Shown one piece after another: positions 61,837-64,000 of a stretch of 64,000 nt of DNA (the first letter of the stretch is position 1; every line of letters starts with the position of its first letter). The stretch is from CAADGL01 sp964643885 (GTDB taxonomy: Bacteria; Planctomycetota; Phycisphaerae; UBA1845; Fen-1342), in assembly GCA_964643885.1 (NCBI GenBank), contig CAZXUI010000012.1:13331-77330 (forward strand), given 5' to 3'. Made by a program: the position numbers and the translations under genes. The notes beneath the pieces were generated by a model, which had not been told where the DNA came from, did not search any database, and was given only the letters and a program-made list of their open reading frames with translations.

Positions 61837-62199
61837 TCAGCCGCGGCGGCGCGCGAGGAGCCTGGTGTAGGCCTGCTCGTTGAAGCCGACCAGCAGCGTC
61901 GTGCCGCGGCGGATCGCAGGAGCCCGCAGGTTGCCCGTCGGTCCGAGAATCGCCCTGGCGAGCGTTTCGTCGTCCGGCGGATCGCGCCGCATGTCGAACT
62001 CGAGCACGCTGCGGCCGCGGCTGACGACGAGCCTGGCGGCGCTGCGGGCCAGCTCGAGCGCGGCCCTGCGGGCCAGCCGCGTCTTGGCGGCATCGACCCG
62101 TTCCTTCACATCGATCTCGTTGTTCGCAAGGAACCCCTGCGACTTGGCGCAGGTGGCTCAGCCCTTGCGGTGGTAATACCAGTCGACCTGTCTGCTCAC
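61837..62199 (-). CDS. ArsC-like thioredoxin-fold selenoprotein (in-frame UGA = Sec14)
   Basis: Read from GTG 62199 (GGAGAG 5 nt upstream) the protein is 'MSRQVDWYYHRKG', then an in-frame TGA at 62160-62158, then 'ATCAKSQGFLANNEIDVKER' and onwards to a stop at 61837, 120 residues if the TGA is read. This restores an ArsC/Spx-like thioredoxin fold whose conserved C-terminal half is 'FDMRRDPPDDETLARAILGP', 'TGNLRAPAIRRGTTLLVGFN'. With selenocysteine the active site is U14-A-T-C17, a U-x-x-C redox motif. An internal GTG start after the TGA would leave a 90-residue protein lacking the whole active site. From memory, related planctomycete proteins are annotated as ArsC family (seleno)proteins. Function is probably a thiol/selenol oxidoreductase, perhaps not arsenate reduction. 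Confidence 0.82.
62124..62142 (-). promoter_or_regulatory. Candidate bacterial SECIS hairpin of the ArsC-like selenoprotein
   Basis: After the UGA the mRNA can fold TCGCAGG-GGTT-CC(T)TGCGA: seven pairs, one bulged U, and a 4-nt loop starting with GG. The loop begins 22 nt after the UGA, within the spacing described for bacterial SECIS elements, which need a G early in the apical loop. A competing hairpin CCTGCG/CGCAGG lies nearer the UGA. Confidence 0.5.
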
Positions 62200-62277
62200 G
62201 GTTGCTCTCCCGAGTGCTTCGGCCGGCGCGGCTGCACGGGCGTCCGCCGCGCGGGGCCGGCCGGCCGCGGCGCCGGC

Positions 62278-62306
62278 TTGTCGCCCAGGCGAAATCGGCC
62301 TAAACT
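62278..62306 (+). promoter_or_regulatory. Candidate sigma-70 promoter of metK
   Basis: TTGTCG (62278-62283), a 17-bp spacer and TAAACT (62301-62306), each matching 4 of 6 consensus bases, about 75 bp before the start codon. No SAM riboswitch was recognised between it and the gene. Confidence 0.35.
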
Positions 62307-62378
62307 GGAGGGCTGTTGAACCTGCGGCCAGGCCGGCACTCCAGAGCCGCGCCGTCACTGAATTCGAAGGAGCTTAGC

Positions 62379-63584
62379 TTGGCAGCGGCGCTGAAGAAAG
62401 GGCATCACCTGTTCACGTCCGAGTCGGTCAGCATGGGCCACCCGGACAAGGTCGCCGACCAGATTTCGGACGCTGTGCTGGACGCGATGCTGGCGCAGGA
62501 TCCCAGATCGCGCGTGGCGTGCGAGACGATGTGCTCGACGGGCATGGTGGTGGTGGCGGGCGAGATCACCACGTCGGCCTACGTCGAGATTCCGGACGTG
62601 GTCCGGGACGTGATTCAGGAGATCGGCTACACCTCCGGCGACATGGCGTTCGACTATGAGTCGTGCGCCGTGCTCACGTCGATCAAGAAGCAGTCGGCGG
62701 ATATCGCGCTGGGCGTCGACAAGGACGGCGCCGGCGACCAAGGCATGATGTTCGGGTTCGCCTGCCGCGAGACGCCGGAGCTGATGCCGCTGCCGATTCG
62801 GCTCGCACACCGGCTCGTGGAGCGGCAGGCGGCCGTCCGCCGCGAAGGCACGATTCGCGGACTGCGGCCGGATGCCAAGAGCCAGGTTACGGTCGAGTAT
62901 GAGGGGCAAAGACCGGTCCGCGTCGATACGCTCGTCCTCTCGACGCAGCACGACAGGAGCTGGAACGAGCGGCAGGACAAGCTTAAGGCCGAGGTGATCG
63001 AGCATGTCTTCAAGCCGGTGCTGGGCGAGCTGTGGCACGACCAGATCATCACGCACGTCAACCCCACGGGGCGGTTCGAGATCGGCGGCCCGCACGGCGA
63101 CGTGGGCCTGACGGGGCGGAAGATCATCGTGGACACGTACGGCGGCCGGGGGCGGCACGGCGGCGGGGCCTTCAGCGGCAAGGACCCGACCAAGGTCGAC
63201 CGCTCGGCGGCCTACATGGCCCGCTACATCGCCAAGAACGTCGTCGCGGCGGAACTGGCCGACATCTGCGAGATCCAGCTCAGCTACGCCATCGGCGTCG
63301 CCGAGCCGACGAGCGTCTGGGTCGATTGCGCAGGCACCGAGCGCGTGGACCCCGGCAGGATCTCCAAGGCGATCCGCGAGATCTTCAGCCTCACGCCCCG
63401 CGGGATCATCGAGACCCTCAAGCTCCGCGCGCCCATCTATAGCCGCACGGCCCGGCACGGCCACTTCGGGCGCAAGCCGCAGGAGGTGGAGTACGCCCGC
63501 ATCAACGGCCAGGTCGCTCGCAACCCCGGCTTCACCTGGGAGCGGACCGACAAGGCCGAAGCGCTCCGCAGCGCCTGCTCCTGA
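62379..63584 (+). CDS. metK: S-adenosylmethionine synthetase
   Basis: A 401-residue MetK. 'HHLFTSESVSMGHPDKVADQ' (GHPDK motif), 'GAGDQGMMFGFACRETPELM' (first signature), 'GRFEIGGPHGDVGLTGRKII' and 'GGGAFSGKDPTKVDRSAAYM' (phosphate-binding second signature) are all intact. It makes S-adenosylmethionine from methionine and ATP in the cytoplasm. The start is TTG at 62379, with AAGGAG 6 nt upstream; the longer frame from 62316 crosses the promoter region and adds an unconserved basic stretch. It is divergent from the selenoprotein gene. Confidence 0.95.
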   Translation: MAAALKKGHHLFTSESVSMGHPDKVADQISDAVLDAMLAQDPRSRVACETMCSTGMVVVAGEITTSAYVEIPDVVRDVIQEIGYTSGDMAFDYESCAVLTSIKKQSADIALGVDKDGAGDQGMMFGFACRETPELMPLPIRLAHRLVERQAAVRREGTIRGLRPDAKSQVTVEYEGQRPVRVDTLVLSTQHDRSWNERQDKLKAEVIEHVFKPVLGELWHDQIITHVNPTGRFEIGGPHGDVGLTGRKIIVDTYGGRGRHGGGAFSGKDPTKVDRSAAYMARYIAKNVVAAELADICEIQLSYAIGVAEPTSVWVDCAGTERVDPGRISKAIREIFSLTPRGIIETLKLRAPIYSRTARHGHFGRKPQEVEYARINGQVARNPGFTWERTDKAEALRSACS

Positions 63585-63633
63585 ATCGGCGCCATTCTCG
63601 TGCGCGCCCGCGGTGCGGGGTGACGGAGCGCCG

Positions 63634-63978
63634 TCAGAAGCGACCGACGCCCTCGTACCCGCACTCAGGGCACTTGCCCGACTCCGACCCCGCGTACCCG
63701 CAGCGCGGGCACCCCTGCTCGGGGGCGGTCGCGATCCACCGCGCCACCGGGCGCGACGCGAGGCCGAGCGCTGCGCCCACCACGAGCGCGGCGATCCCGC
63801 GGGAGGTCGAGTGGCTCTCGCCGATCTCGCGCCATGTCTGGAAAATCATCTCCAGGGGCGGCTGGCCGCAGAACGCCGAGAACACCACCCGCTTGACCAC
63901 GAGATACGCGCCCCACGCCATCAAGGCCACGCTTGCGGCGCGCATCGTCCACACCACGAGCGTGCGCATGGCCATCAC
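63634..63978 (-). CDS. Small two-helix membrane protein with C-terminal zinc ribbon
   Basis: Up to 114 residues: helix 1 about 8-27 ('MRAASVALMAWGAYLVVKRV'), helix 2 about 58-76 ('GIAALVVGAALGLASRPVAR'), then a cytoplasmic-type zinc ribbon 'CPRCGYAGSESGKCPECGYE', i.e. CxxC-x10-CxxC. No named family recognised; short membrane zinc-ribbon proteins are common in planctomycetes and of unknown function. Start uncertain: GTG 63978, ATG 63975 and ATG 63969 are all in frame, and the frame is still open to the right edge of the window, so the true start may lie outside. It is convergent with metK. Confidence 0.6.
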   Translation of the reverse strand: MMAMRTLVVWTMRAASVALMAWGAYLVVKRVVFSAFCGQPPLEMIFQTWREIGESHSTSRGIAALVVGAALGLASRPVARWIATAPEQGCPRCGYAGSESGKCPECGYEGVGRF

Positions 63979-64000
63979 GTCGTGGGCGCCCAGTTGCCGC

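Noticed and set aside
61837..62109. A complete 90-residue ArsC-like gene starting after the TGA
   Set aside because: It would lack the active-site region. The upstream frame has a good ribosome site and family-like sequence, and the TGA falls at the redox position.
62200..62378. SAM riboswitch upstream of metK
   Set aside because: I could not find a SAM-I, SAM-II or SAM-IV core in this 180-bp GC-rich leader.

Overview
The window is about 64 kb of very GC-rich bacterial DNA. Several features point to the phylum Planctomycetota, most likely a Phycisphaerae-like lineage. Six large secreted proteins end in a dockerin-like pair of calcium loops ('DGDGDTDFNDLV', 'LLGDYGC'). An ECF sigma factor precedes a kinase-TM-TPR serine/threonine kinase. 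Gliding-type ABC genes and intergenic hairpin repeats are also present. The taxonomy is inferred from this gene content; no rRNA is present. Three runs of exactly 100 N (50249-50348, 53362-53461, 55201-55300) show that this is a scaffolded assembly, and two of them interrupt genes.

Layout. 1-8.9 kb: a truncated FIST sensor gene, a dipeptide epimerase with a small partner, recO, a kelch/Ig/dockerin secreted protein, a Lon-substrate-binding-domain protein, lpxI and a CDP-alcohol phosphatidyltransferase. 9-21 kb: three more dockerin-bearing secreted proteins (one a subtilase), separated by an HD hydrolase, a TPR/SPOR lipoprotein, a MoxR/Mg-chelatase-like AAA+ ATPase and a 1.3 kb hairpin-rich non-coding stretch. 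21.5-24.5 kb: a VOC protein, the phospholipid/undecaprenol set pgsA-pgpA-uppP, and a convergent Nudix gene. 24.7-25.05 kb: a palindromic tandem array. 25.1-31 kb: an ECF sigma/anti-sigma/STN-domain operon, and a histidine kinase overlapping a metal P-type ATPase. 31-39.2 kb: an amidohydrolase, an esterase, and a tandem pair of M4/M36-like metallopeptidases that share a promoter-like sequence. 39.8 kb: tRNA-Arg(UCU).

40-46.8 kb is a divergent cluster around a MarR regulator. It holds a lysine-2,3-aminomutase-like radical SAM enzyme, a GNAT-nitrilase fusion, an AmpG-like transporter and an aminotransferase, and looks like a small uncharacterised amino-acid-derivative pathway. 46.8-53.2 kb is a Gld-like ABC exporter operon (ATPase, permease, GldG-like, DUF4340). 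53.5-61 kb holds a class V aminotransferase, a secreted repeat/fibre-like protein and the sigma-kinase pair. 60.9-64 kb holds a CDF transporter, a small ArsC-like gene, metK and a small zinc-ribbon membrane protein.

The most striking single observation is the ArsC-like gene at 61837-62199. It reads through an in-frame TGA that creates a U-x-x-C redox motif. A hairpin with the spacing and loop expected of a bacterial SECIS element follows the TGA, so this is very probably a selenoprotein. Other notable points are a cysteine pair bracketing most of the dockerin-like domains, hairpin repeats with covarying stems and a conserved loop, and a 56-bp element present twice about 42 kb apart.
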